NCBI RefSeq assembly: GCF_900107435.1
Contig: NZ_FNPZ01000002.1
Location: forward strand, 884,979-948,978
Direction of reading: 5' to 3'
From: Herbiconiux ginsengi
Lineage (GTDB): Bacteria > Actinomycetota > Actinomycetes > Actinomycetales > Microbacteriaceae
Length of the DNA stretch: 64,000 bases
Shown: piece by piece, positions 56,040 through 64,000 of the stretch
How positions within the stretch are numbered: position 1 is the stretch's first letter
How the letters are laid out: every line of letters starts with the position of its first letter
Position numbers and translations under genes: made by a program
The notes under the pieces: model-generated
Told to the model about the DNA's origin: nothing
The model's database searches: none
What the model saw: the letters and a program-made list of their open reading frames with translations, nothing else

Positions 56040-57029
56040 CTAGCAGCTCGACTTGTAGACCGCGTCCGCTCCCTCACCGTCGATGTTGTCCTTCGTGAGG
56101 ATGGTGAATCCGGTCTGGATCTCCGGCTCGGTCGTCTCACCCTTCAGCGCCGCGATGGCCTGCTCGACGCCGTCCTTGCCGATGGTGGCCGGCTCCTGGG
56201 CGACGAGCGCCTGAACCGTACCGGCCTTCAGCTGCTCGACCTGGGCGGGCCCGGCGTCGAAGCCGACGATGGTCACCTGGTCCTGCTTGCCGGCCTGCTG
56301 GACACCGGTCGCGGTTCCTTCGGCGGCGAACAGGTTCGCGGCAAAGATACCCACGATGTCAGGGTCCTTCTGCAGAGCAGCGGTCACGATCTCGGCCGCG
56401 GTGGCCGGCTCGTTGTGGCTGTACTGCACGCCGAGGTAGTCGAAGCCGCTGGCGGCTTCGGCGGCCTTCTGGAAGCCCTCGACGCGAGCGTCGGTGGTGG
56501 AGATGCCGGGGTCGACCGAGACGACGAGCACCTTGCCGCCATCGGGGTGCGCCTGCTGGATGGCCTCGAATGCAGCCTTTCCACCGCCCACGTTGTCGGA
56601 TGCGATGGCCGACACGGCGAACGACGGGTCGTCGACCGTGGTGTCCACCAGCACGACCTTGATGCCCGCGTCGGCGGCCGCCTTCAGCGGGGCCTCCATC
56701 GCGGTGACGTCGGTCGGGGCGACGAGCAGCGCATCCGGCTTGGATGCGACGACCGAGTCGACGATCGGCTTCTGCAGGGTCGGGTCGAACTTCTCCGGAC
56801 CCTGGGTGGTGACCGTGGCGCCGGCCTCCTTGGCCGCGGCTTCGATGCCGCACTGCATGGAGATGTAGAACTCGTCGCCCGCCACACCCTGCACGAACGC
56901 GATCTTGTAGCCGCCGCTGGCGCTGTCGGTCGAGGTCGAGTCGCCGCCTCCGCTCGAGCAGCCCGCCAGAGCGAAGCCGGCCGCCGCGGTCAGGGCGACG
57001 ACGCCGAGAGCCTTCTTGTTCCACTTCAT
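56040..57029 (-). CDS. sugar ABC transporter substrate-binding lipoprotein, 329 aa
   Basis: The signal peptide ends in lipobox LAGC (C24). The periplasmic-binding fold type I pattern (GYKIAFVQGVAGDEFYISMQ, LLVAPTDVTAMEAPLKAAAD, VVLVDTTVDDPS, GIFAANLFAAEG) is that of RbsB-like ribose/polyol-binding proteins. It is the last gene of the importer operon, after the permease (67-bp gap). Substrate cannot be deduced. Confidence 0.9.
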   Translation of the reverse strand: MKWNKKALGVVALTAAAGFALAGCSSGGGDSTSTDSASGGYKIAFVQGVAGDEFYISMQCGIEAAAKEAGATVTTQGPEKFDPTLQKPIVDSVVASKPDALLVAPTDVTAMEAPLKAAADAGIKVVLVDTTVDDPSFAVSAIASDNVGGGKAAFEAIQQAHPDGGKVLVVSVDPGISTTDARVEGFQKAAEAASGFDYLGVQYSHNEPATAAEIVTAALQKDPDIVGIFAANLFAAEGTATGVQQAGKQDQVTIVGFDAGPAQVEQLKAGTVQALVAQEPATIGKDGVEQAIAALKGETTEPEIQTGFTILTKDNIDGEGADAVYKSSC

Positions 57030-57096
57030 CGTGATACCTGTCCTTCTTCTACTAGTGATGCATTCAGGGTTGGTGCTGAATTCCTTGATGCTGTTC

Positions 57097-58221
57097 TCAT
57101 GTGTTCTTCCTTCTGGCGAAGAAGTGCCGCCAGAGGCTTGTGGAGGCCCCGCGGGCCGCGGAGGCCCGCCTGACCTGGTCGACGTAGACCGCGGCGATCA
57201 GCACGGCGCCGACCGCGACCTGCTGCCAGAACGGCTGCACGCCGGTGATGACGAAGCCGTTCTGCAGCACGGCGGGGATGAACAGACCCACGACGGTGCC
57301 GAAGATCGTTCCGTAACCGCCGAAGAGCGACGTTCCGCCGATGACGACCGCCGCGATGACGTTCAGGTTGGTCTGCGACTGACCCGCGATCGCGGTGGTG
57401 CTGAACTGCGAGAGCGAGAGGATGCCCGCGACACCCGCGAGCGCTCCCGACATCCCGTAGACCTTGATGAGGTGCCGGTCGACCTTCACGCCGACGCGGC
57501 GCGCGGCTTCCTCGCTCGAGCCGATCGCGTAGGTGTAGAGACCGAACTTGGTCTTGTGCAGCACGAACGCGCCGATCAGGATCACGACCAGGGCGATCAC
57601 CGAGATGATCGGGATGCCGCCGAGCACGTTGCCGTACCCGATCGTGGAGGTCAGCACCGAGGGCACCTGGCGGATGTCGATACCGCCGGTGATGATCTGC
57701 GCGAGGCCCAGGGCCATACCGAGCGAACCCAGCGTCACGATCAAGGGCGGCACTTTCGCCTTCGAGATCAGCAGGCCGTTGAAGATTCCCCAGGCCAGGC
57801 CCGACGCGATCGCCACCAGGATGCCGATGGTCGCCACCCCCCAGCCGTCGCCGCCGACGGCCCGCATCACCATCGCCGAGACGACGCCGGAGAAGACCAG
57901 CACCGAGCCGACCGAGAGGTCGATGCCCGAGGTGATGATGATGAAGGTCATGCCGACACCGAGCACACCGAGGATCGAGGCGTTCTGCACCACGAGGCGC
58001 AGGTTCGACAGCTGCGCGAAGGTGTTCGGCGCCATGATGCTGAAGATGATGACGATGACGATCAGAACGATGAAGATCTGGAACGCCTGCGCCTTGAAGA
58101 TCCGCGGCACCCGGCTCTTGCTCTCCCGTTCGACGGCCATGTTGATGGAGATCGTCTCGGGCCCGGCTTCCGGTCCGAACTCGGCCTTCTTGATGTCGTC
58201 TTCTCTCACGTCGTCGCTCAT
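57097..58221 (-). CDS. sugar ABC transporter permease (RbsC family), 374 aa
   Basis: A cytoplasmic lead of about 45 residues precedes around eight to ten membrane segments. GVGMTFIIITSGIDLSVGSV, IVTLGSLGMALGLAQIITGG and VIGGTSLFGGYGTIFGTVVG are signature blocks of the RbsC/BPD_transp_2 family. ATG 58221 overlaps the stop of the ATPase gene (ATGA). A single permease gene implies a homodimer. Confidence 0.92.
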   Translation of the reverse strand: MSDDVREDDIKKAEFGPEAGPETISINMAVERESKSRVPRIFKAQAFQIFIVLIVIVIIFSIMAPNTFAQLSNLRLVVQNASILGVLGVGMTFIIITSGIDLSVGSVLVFSGVVSAMVMRAVGGDGWGVATIGILVAIASGLAWGIFNGLLISKAKVPPLIVTLGSLGMALGLAQIITGGIDIRQVPSVLTSTIGYGNVLGGIPIISVIALVVILIGAFVLHKTKFGLYTYAIGSSEEAARRVGVKVDRHLIKVYGMSGALAGVAGILSLSQFSTTAIAGQSQTNLNVIAAVVIGGTSLFGGYGTIFGTVVGLFIPAVLQNGFVITGVQPFWQQVAVGAVLIAAVYVDQVRRASAARGASTSLWRHFFARRKNT

Positions 58222-58979
58222 GCTGCACCCCTCGTGCTCGCGCCGGTCATCAGGCCGACGAGTTCTTCCATGTTCGTGTCCTTGGCGTCGAGCGACGCGG
58301 CGCGGTGGCCGAGCCGGAGCACCTGGATGCGATCGGAGACCTCCATCACGTGGGGCATCGAGTGGCTGATGAAGACCACGGCGATGCCCTTGTCGCGAAC
58401 GCGGCGGATCGTCTCGAGCACGTTCTTGGTCTGGCGCACGCCGAGGGCCGCGGTGGGCTCGTCGAGGAACACCACCTTGTTCGCCCAGTGCACGGCACGG
58501 GCGATGGCGATGGCCTGGCGTTGACCGCCTGACATCGAACCGACGGGCGAGGTGAGCGAGCGCACGGTGGCGCCCAGCTCGTCGAAGGCGCGGCGCGACT
58601 CCTTCGCCATGGCTTTCGTGTTCATGGTTCCGAAGAAGCCGGCGATGCCCTTGTTCATCACCTCGCGACCCAGGTACATGTTCTGCACCGGGTCGAGGTG
58701 GGGCGCGAGGGCGAGATCCTGGTGCACGGTCTCGATGCCGAGCGCGCTCGCCTGCATCGGTGTGGTGAGCTGGATCTCCTCGCCCTCGAACGTGATGGTG
58801 CCCGTGTCGATGGCGAGGTTGCCCGAGAGGGCTTTCACCAGGGTGGACTTGCCGGCGCCGTTGTCGCCGATCAGGGCGGTGACTTCGCCGGGGTAGACCT
58901 CGAAGTCGAGGTCGTCGAGCGCACGGACGTGTCCGAACGCCCGGGAGATGCCTCGTGCCTCCAATACCGGTGTGCTCAT
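58218..58979 (-). CDS. sugar ABC transporter ATP-binding protein, 253 aa
   Basis: Walker A GDNGAGKST (38-46), the Q loop in VHQDLALAPHL, signature SMSGGQRQ, Walker B VVFLDEP and switch histidine in VFISHSM are intact. It has only one ABC domain, whereas RbsA-type proteins are usually a tandem of two (about 500 aa), so it would dimerise. It is coupled to the permease by ATGA and follows the ManA-like gene by 93 bp. Confidence 0.92.
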   Translation of the reverse strand: MSTPVLEARGISRAFGHVRALDDLDFEVYPGEVTALIGDNGAGKSTLVKALSGNLAIDTGTITFEGEEIQLTTPMQASALGIETVHQDLALAPHLDPVQNMYLGREVMNKGIAGFFGTMNTKAMAKESRRAFDELGATVRSLTSPVGSMSGGQRQAIAIARAVHWANKVVFLDEPTAALGVRQTKNVLETIRRVRDKGIAVVFISHSMPHVMEVSDRIQVLRLGHRAASLDAKDTNMEELVGLMTGASTRGAA

Positions 58980-59072
58980 GTCAGTTCACTCCTTTCCGGC
59001 CGTCTTCGGCCTGCGGGTGGGTCTGTGTGATGGTCAGGGGATGCTCCTGTTGTCCGTCTCGTCGGGCGCGGG

Positions 59073-60119
59073 TCATGCGACCGTCCCTTCGGCGAGTGAT
59101 CGGGGCCAGCCGATGCCGGGGGCGGCGACCAGCACGCTCGCCGGCCCTCGAACCTCCCAGGCGCCGAATCCGGCCGGGACGGCGAGTGCTTGGCCGCTGT
59201 AGACGGGGAACTCCTCGTCGCCCGCGAGCACGCCGTCGCCGGCGAGCACGAGCACTACGGAGAACCCGGCGGCGATCGGGACGCCGCCGGTTCCGGGAGC
59301 CGCATGCAGCACCCGGAAGTAGGGGTCGGCGGCCGGGGCGAGCAGGCTCACGGCCTGGTCGCCGCGGGCGTCGAGGTCGGAACGGCTGATCAGCGCGGCG
59401 AGCGCGCCTGCGCCGAGGGCATCGGTGGAAACGGCCGGCATCACCGCGTCGAAGCCGAGTCCCAGGTGCGACTCCTCGCGGGTCGAGGTGGTGATCGACC
59501 ATTCGAGCACGATCGAGAAGTCGGTGGGCTCCTGCACCTCGGCCACGAAGATGCCGGCGTCGATGGCGTGCACGGTTCCGGCGGGTACGAGCACGCCCAT
59601 GCCGCGGGAGACCTCGATCCGATTCATCCGCGAGAGCATCCATTCGGAGTCCTGCGCGTCGCGTCGCCGGTCGAGCTCGTCGCGGTCGACGGCCTCCTTC
59701 CACCCCAGGTGCACCGCCGAGCCGGGCTCGGCGTCGAGCACGAACCACGCCTCGGTCTTGCCGTAGGGGCAGTCGAGGTGGCTCGCGGCGAAGGAGCGCG
59801 ACGGGTGCACGTGCACGGGGAGGCGCTGGCGGGCATCGAGCAGCTTCACCAGGACGCCGGTGTCGGAGGCGTTCGCCGCGTCGGCGTGATCCGCGCCCAC
59901 CCAGGCCGCCGGGTCGCCCGCGACGAGGTCGCGCAGCAGCTCGCCGTCTTCGGTGCGGGCCAGGCCGATGTCACCCTGTCCGGCGCGCGAGACGGTGGCT
60001 GCCAGCCATTCCTCGGGCTGGAAGTCGCTGGTCTGCTCGATGCCGCGCAGGCGGGCGATCCGGTCGCCACCTCGGTAGAAGTGGTCGATCAGATTGGGGG
60101 CCAGGACAGCCGGCTTCAT
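59073..60119 (-). CDS. class I mannose-6-phosphate isomerase-like protein, 348 aa
   Basis: ATG 60119 overlaps the stop of the LacI gene (ATGA). The cupin metal site is visible: LPVHVHPSRSFAASHLDCPY, GKTEAWFVLDAEPGS and PAGTVHAIDAGIFVAEVQEP with a histidine. Length is close to the family. It isomerises aldose and ketose 6-phosphates (mannose-6-P and fructose-6-P) or a related pair used by this locus. Confidence 0.85.
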   Translation of the reverse strand: MKPAVLAPNLIDHFYRGGDRIARLRGIEQTSDFQPEEWLAATVSRAGQGDIGLARTEDGELLRDLVAGDPAAWVGADHADAANASDTGVLVKLLDARQRLPVHVHPSRSFAASHLDCPYGKTEAWFVLDAEPGSAVHLGWKEAVDRDELDRRRDAQDSEWMLSRMNRIEVSRGMGVLVPAGTVHAIDAGIFVAEVQEPTDFSIVLEWSITTSTREESHLGLGFDAVMPAVSTDALGAGALAALISRSDLDARGDQAVSLLAPAADPYFRVLHAAPGTGGVPIAAGFSVVLVLAGDGVLAGDEEFPVYSGQALAVPAGFGAWEVRGPASVLVAAPGIGWPRSLAEGTVA

Positions 60120-61228
60120 CGGGCGTCTCCTCGGGTCGTGGTGGTGGATGCGGATGCGGGTGCTGCTCCGGATGCGGGTGCTGCTCCGGATGCCGAGGCG
60201 GTTGCCCGGGCGGGCAGCGGGGCGGCGATCTCGCCCGAGCCGCGCTGCAGCAGGGCGGTGGGCACGATCCACTCGCGCGGTTCACCGGACGGCGATTCAC
60301 GCAGAGCCAGCAGGCGCTCGATCGCCGCGTTGCCGATCAGGAAGGGATCCTGGTCGATGCAGCTGACTCCGGGACGCACCACGTCGGCGAAGGAGAAATC
60401 GCCGAAGGCGATCATCGCGGTGTCCTGACGGTGGGTGCGGTGCAGGGCGGCGGTGAGACCGATCGCGGCTTTCGCGTTCGAGGCGAAGAAGGCGGTGGCG
60501 GGGCGGTCGAGGGCGAGCAGCCGGTCGGCCTCGCTGCGGTAGTCGAGGCTGCCGTCGATGGTCTCGGAGACGAGTTCGGGATCGAACGGGAGCCCCGCGT
60601 CGCGCAGCACGTCGAGGTAGCCGCTCATCCGTCGTTCGATGGTGGAGAAGCGCTCGTCGCGGTCGAAGAAGGCGATGCGTTCGTGGCCGAGATCGACGAA
60701 CTGCTGCACGGCGAGCACCGTGGCGCCGTAGTCGTCGACCACGATGCTGTCGTAGCCGGCACGCGAGCGGTCGACGGCCACCACGGGCGTGACGGCGCGG
60801 TAGGGGTCGAGGTAGGGCTGTTCGGGAGCCACCGGTGCGAAGATCACGCCCGCGACCTGGTGCCCGGCGACGAGGCTGAGCAGCTGTTCGCGCTCCTGGG
60901 CGGCGTCGAGATTCGACGACGCCACCAGAACGCTGAGGCCCTCGGTGAGCGCCCGGGTCTCGATGGCGCTCACGAGCGCGGCGAAGAACGGGTCGGCCAG
61001 GGTGTCGATGACCACGCCGATCGCGCCGCCGGTGCCCGACTTGAGCGAGCGCGCCGCCGTGTTGGGCACGTAGCCGAGAACCTGGATGGCGTGCAGAACG
61101 CGGGCCCGGGTCTCCGGATGCACCGCCTCTTCGGCGTTGACGACCCGCGAGACGGTCTTGATGCTGACACCCGCGCTGGCGGCGACGTCTTTGATGCCGG
61201 GGCGGCGAGATCCTGAGATCTTCGGCAT
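60116..61228 (-). CDS. LacI-family regulator, 370 aa
   Basis: ATG 61228 lies 8 nt after GGAGG. GIKDVAASAGVSIKTVSRVV is the helix-turn-helix; VPNTAARSLKSGTGG the hinge; VDRSRAGYDSIVVDDYGA and AFGDFSFADVVRPGVSCIDQ the effector core. A low-complexity tail ASASGAAPASGAAPASAS follows the fold, from an 18-bp DNA repeat. It is the first gene of the lacI-manA-ABC operon, so autoregulation is likely through the palindromes at 61244 and 61323. Confidence 0.9.
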   Translation of the reverse strand: MPKISGSRRPGIKDVAASAGVSIKTVSRVVNAEEAVHPETRARVLHAIQVLGYVPNTAARSLKSGTGGAIGVVIDTLADPFFAALVSAIETRALTEGLSVLVASSNLDAAQEREQLLSLVAGHQVAGVIFAPVAPEQPYLDPYRAVTPVVAVDRSRAGYDSIVVDDYGATVLAVQQFVDLGHERIAFFDRDERFSTIERRMSGYLDVLRDAGLPFDPELVSETIDGSLDYRSEADRLLALDRPATAFFASNAKAAIGLTAALHRTHRQDTAMIAFGDFSFADVVRPGVSCIDQDPFLIGNAAIERLLALRESPSGEPREWIVPTALLQRGSGEIAAPLPARATASASGAAPASGAAPASASTTTTRGDAR

Positions 61229-61243
61229 TCTGTCCACCTCCAG

Positions 61244-61257
61244 TGACAGCGTTGTCA
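61244..61257. promoter_or_regulatory. LacI-type operator O1
   Basis: TGACAGCGTTGTCA is a 14-bp palindrome with one mismatched pair, 15 bp upstream of the lacI start at 61228. It resembles O2 closely (core ACAxCGTTGTC). Confidence 0.75.
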
Positions 61258-61322
61258 TGACCGTCGAGGTGAGAAGTCCCGCACCTCGTCGTTGCGTTGT
61301 CCGCCTATACTGGCCACACGGC

Positions 61323-61334
61323 GACAACGTTGTC
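61323..61334. promoter_or_regulatory. LacI-type operator O2
   Basis: GACAACGTTGTC is a perfect 12-bp palindrome with the CG centre typical of LacI operators, 41 bp upstream of the ATG at 61376. A TATACT -10-like hexamer lies just upstream at 61306-61311. Its centre is 78 bp from that of O1, allowing a DNA loop. Confidence 0.8.
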
Positions 61335-61375
61335 AAGTGGTCGTCAGGTCTCGATTCGATAAACCCGGGAGCAGC

Positions 61376-62839
61376 ATGATCGTCGTCGTCGCCGGTGCCG
61401 CGGGCAGCGGCAAGAGCACCCTCGGCCTCGAACTCGCCCGTTCGCTCGGTGCCGCTCTGCTCGATCTCGACACCCTCACGAACCCGCTGCTGGAGGGTCT
61501 GGGCGCCGAGCTCGCAGGCGGCGCGCACTGGAACGATCCGGCCCTCCGTGGGCTCGTGCGGCCGGCCCGATACGCCGCTCTGCGCGCCGCGCTGGCCGAC
61601 CAGGTGCGCGCGGGCGGGAGCGCCGTGCTCGTGGCGCCGTTCACGGCCGAACTGCTCGGCGGGCCGGAGTGGGAGCAGCTGATCGAGGCGGCGGGGAGCG
61701 CGCCTGTGGTGGTGTGGCTCGTCGCGAGTCCGGAGCTGCTCGCCGAGCGACGCCGGCTCCGGTCCGCCGACCGCGACTCGCACGTCGTCGACCCGCCCGC
61801 CGGGCACGCGCCCGTCGTGCCGCACCTCGGCGTCGACGCGTCGCGGCCGACGGCCGAGCAGCTCGCCGATGTGCTCGCGCGGCTCGGGGTCGAAGCCGGA
61901 CGCGCCGACGACGGCCGCGTCAACGACGGCGGCGCAGGCGGGGGCAGCGGCCACGACGGTGGCGGCGCAAACGGGGGCGGCAGCCACGACGGTGGCGGCG
62001 TCGACGACAGCGCCCGCGACGTCGGCCGCCACAACGGCAGCACGGACAAGAGCGGCAGCCCCGGCGGCAGCGGTGTCGACGACGGCGCCCGCGACGACAG
62101 GGACCGGGACCTCAGTGCCCGATCCGTCGGGGGCGGCCGGACGCTGCCCACCGACTCCCCCGTCTTCGCGCGCACCTTCGACGCGGCGTTGTTCGACCTC
62201 GACGGAACGCTCATCGACTCCACACCGGCCGTCGTCCGCTCCTGGGCGCAGCTCGGCCGGGAGTACGGGCTGGAGACCGATCTGCTCGCGTCCGGTCACG
62301 GGCGGCCGGCATCGCAGGTCATCGCGGCTGGCTTCCCCGATCACCTCGCCGCGGAGGCGCTCGCCCGCGTGACCGAGATCGAGGCCGCCGATCTCGACGG
62401 CGTGGTAGCCCTCGAGGGCGCGGCCGCCCTCCTCGATTCGCTTCCCGATTCGGCGCGCGCCATCGTCACGAGCGGCACGCGGCTCATCGCGGGCAACCGC
62501 ATCGGCGCGGCCGGCCTCACCCCGCCCGTCGTGCGCGTGACGTTCGACGACGTCACGCACGGCAAGCCGCATCCGGAGCCCTTCCTGCTCGCCGCGGAAC
62601 GCCTCGGCGTCGACCCCACGGACTGCGTCGTCTTCGAAGATGCGCCCGCCGGGCTCGCCGCCGCTAGGGCGGCCGGATGCACGACGGTCGGCATCGTCGG
62701 CACCCACGACGAGCACGAGCTCGACGCCGACCTCCTGGTCGACGGCCTGTTCCAGCTGCGGGTCGTGCTCCAGCCCGGCGGCGGCTTCCGGCTCGCCCTC
62801 GCGGACGGCCCCTCGCACGACCACGCCGACCCGCGCTGA
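61376..62839 (+). CDS. fused P-loop kinase - HAD phosphatase, 487 aa
   Basis: Residues 1 to about 165 are a P-loop kinase ([40 protein letters not shown]), similar to gluconokinase or shikimate-kinase folds. A Gly/Asp/Ser/His-rich linker (about 175-250, imperfect repeats such as [15 protein letters not shown]) leads to a HAD phosphatase: motif [12 protein letters not shown] (about 271), motif [27 protein letters not shown] with the lysine, and VVFEDAPAG. Sugar-phosphate phosphatases of the GPP/YfbT type are close in pattern. Two-domain fusion is unusual. ATG 61376 follows CGGGAGCAGC; it is controlled by the operators shared with lacI. Confidence 0.78.
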   Translation: MIVVVAGAAGSGKSTLGLELARSLGAALLDLDTLTNPLLEGLGAELAGGAHWNDPALRGLVRPARYAALRAALADQVRAGGSAVLVAPFTAELLGGPEWEQLIEAAGSAPVVVWLVASPELLAERRRLRSADRDSHVVDPPAGHAPVVPHLGVDASRPTAEQLADVLARLGVEAGRADDGRVNDGGAGGGSGHDGGGANGGGSHDGGGVDDSARDVGRHNGSTDKSGSPGGSGVDDGARDDRDRDLSARSVGGGRTLPTDSPVFARTFDAALFDLDGTLIDSTPAVVRSWAQLGREYGLETDLLASGHGRPASQVIAAGFPDHLAAEALARVTEIEAADLDGVVALEGAAALLDSLPDSARAIVTSGTRLIAGNRIGAAGLTPPVVRVTFDDVTHGKPHPEPFLLAAERLGVDPTDCVVFEDAPAGLAAARAAGCTTVGIVGTHDEHELDADLLVDGLFQLRVVLQPGGGFRLALADGPSHDHADPR

Positions 62840-62866
62840 GCGCCGCACATCGACGTCCCGGCCCCT

Positions 62867-63024
62867 CGCCAGGTCGCGCTAAGTGCACACTCCACGCGCG
62901 ACAAGCGGCACTTCGCGCTACCCCGCGAGCACCTCCCAGGCCAGCCACGCGCCCCCAGCGTCGCCAGGTCGCGCAAAGCGCGCACTCCACGCGCAGGAGG
63001 CGGCACTTCGCGCTACCCCGCGAG
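62867..63024. repeat. 63-bp direct duplication at a convergent gene end
   Basis: 62867-62929 and 62962-63024 share 56 of 63 bases, 95 bp apart. Each copy has an internal near-palindrome (GCGCTAAGTGC with GCACTTCGCGC) and ends with the codons LAG and stop of a minus-strand reading frame. The right copy forms the last codons of the mannitol-dehydrogenase-family gene; the left copy is a repeat of that gene end. Confidence 0.85.
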
Positions 63025-64000
63025 GGCCTCGAGGGTGCCGCGGGCGCCCAGGGCGGCCAGACGTGCGCGTGCGGCGACGAACGCCGAGCGGAGGCGCTCG
63101 TCGGAGCCGAGGTCGCCGAACACGGGGGCGTAGTCGAGGAACGAGCCCGGGGCATCCGCTTCGCCGGCCACGGCCGACCGCAGCTCGTCGAGCCGCTTGT
63201 CGACCGGCTCGAGGATGCCGCCGCTGTCGGCCCGGCCCTCGAGGAAGCGACTCCAGGCCGCCAGCACGAGCACCGAGCGCTCGATCGGGCCGCCGGTGCG
63301 CAGCTGTTCGCGCAGCACCGGCAGCAGGAACTTCGGGATGCGCTCGGAGCCGTCGACGATCTGACGCATCAGCGTGTCGCGGATGGCCTCGCTCGAGAAG
63401 CGGCGCATGAGCTCGGCCGTGTAGTCGTCGAGATCGACGCCCGGCACCGGGGCGAGCGTGGGCCGGGCCTCCTCGTTCATGTAGCCGAGGAGGAAGCGGG
63501 CGAACAGCGGATCGCGGCACACCTCGTGCACATACGTGGCGCCCGAGAGCAGGCCCAGGTAGCTCATCGCCTGGTGCGAGGCGTTCAGCAGCCGCAGTTT
63601 CATCACCTCGTAGGGCTCGACGTCGGCCACGAGCTGCACGCCTACGGCGCCGAAGTCGGGGCGGCCGTCGGTGAAGTCGTCTTCGAGCACCCATTGCACG
63701 AACGACTCGGAGAGCACGGGCCAGCGGTCGTCGACGCCGAACTCGCGCGACACCCGCTCGAGGCCCGCGTCGGTGGTGGCCGGTGTGATGCGATCGACCA
63801 TCGAGTTCGGAAAGCTCACCTCGGCGGCGATCCAATCGGCGAGGCCCTGATCGATCCGCGCCGCGAACGCGAGCACGGCCGCCCGGGCCACCCGGCCGTT
63901 GCCCTGGATGTTGTCGCACGACATGACGGTGAACGGCGTCGCTCCGGCGTCACGCCGCTCCCGGAGACCGATCACGAGGAAGCCGAGGGCGCTCGTCGGG
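63013..64000 (-). CDS. mannitol dehydrogenase-family protein, C-terminal part (cut by window)
   Basis: The frame stays open to base 64000, so the start lies beyond the window. TPFTVMSCDNIQGNG, VDRITPATTD, WVLEDDFTDGRPDFG, EPYEVMKLRLLNASHQAMSY and PKFLLPVLREQL are characteristic of the mannitol 2-dehydrogenase/fructuronate reductase family, with the catalytic lysine in EVMKLRLLN. It oxidises a polyol or reduces a hexuronate with NAD. Convergent with the kinase-HAD gene. Placement in a sugar locus supports a polyol role. Confidence 0.9.
   Translation of the reverse strand, partial: PTSALGFLVIGLRERRDAGATPFTVMSCDNIQGNGRVARAAVLAFAARIDQGLADWIAAEVSFPNSMVDRITPATTDAGLERVSREFGVDDRWPVLSESFVQWVLEDDFTDGRPDFGAVGVQLVADVEPYEVMKLRLLNASHQAMSYLGLLSGATYVHEVCRDPLFARFLLGYMNEEARPTLAPVPGVDLDDYTAELMRRFSSEAIRDTLMRQIVDGSERIPKFLLPVLREQLRTGGPIERSVLVLAAWSRFLEGRADSGGILEPVDKRLDELRSAVAGEADAPGSFLDYAPVFGDLGSDERLRSAFVAARARLAALGARGTLEALAG

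Overview
The window comes from a high-G+C actinomycete, most likely a member of the Microbacteriaceae. This is inferred from the G+C-rich third codon positions, the very frequent GGATGC hexamer, and the families present: DUF2510 and scramblase-like proteins, cell-wall-binding repeat 2 surface proteins, a DUF222/HNH protein, and a HAIR (HspR) operator upstream of a Clp ATPase. I recognised no rRNA, tRNA, CRISPR array or intact insertion sequence. Most gene starts come from Shine-Dalgarno spacing or 4-bp stop/start overlaps.

0-13 kb is accessory. It holds the end of an alpha/beta hydrolase gene, an IS3-type transposase relic beside a truncated small-gene pair, small membrane proteins, a nuclease/TIGR04141 pair (3.1-5.8 kb), a DUF2510/scramblase protein, a secreted cell-wall-binding-repeat protein, a PIN/HTH toxin-antitoxin pair and an exonuclease-BRCT protein. 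13-21.6 kb reads as a defence island with visibly lower G+C: an HNH nuclease, a C5 DNA methyltransferase, a Vsr repair nuclease, two divergent ribbon-helix-helix genes around three shared operators, a NaeI-like restriction enzyme, a tightly coupled NA37-like/RelA-SpoT-like gene pair, a trypsin-like protease and a higBA module. 21.7-26.7 kb holds a second surface protein, relics of a higA and a DUF222 gene, and a DUF222/HNH gene preceded by a 111-bp hairpin element whose only other copy seen here is at 448-558.

26.7-41 kb is mostly ordinary chromosome: a MarR/hydrolase pair, an SDR/MerR pair, an ECF sigma factor coupled to a membrane beta-propeller protein, an intradiol-dioxygenase lipoprotein, a quinone oxidoreductase, a ClpC-like ATPase with HAIR operator and terminator, RidA, VapBC and membrane proteins.

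41-64 kb is a large sugar or polyol catabolic locus. It has a LacI regulator, LacD-like aldolase and FGGY kinase; two SDRs, a class II aldolase, a rhamnulokinase and a DeoR regulator; a PfkB, DeoR and FGGY kinase operon divergent from a DeoR regulator and class II ketose-bisphosphate aldolase; and a lacI-manA-ABC sugar importer operon divergent from a kinase-HAD fusion. It ends in a mannitol-dehydrogenase-family gene cut by the window edge. Genes overlap by ATGA or GTGA at many junctions. Together they would import a sugar or polyol, oxidise or phosphorylate it, and cleave the phosphate into trioses; the actual substrates cannot be told from sequence alone.

The most unusual signals are the covarying 111-bp hairpin family, the NA37/RelA-SpoT pair, the dual-RHH operator module, a 79-bp-period array at 55.6-55.9 kb, and a 54-bp tandem expansion inside the rhamnulokinase.
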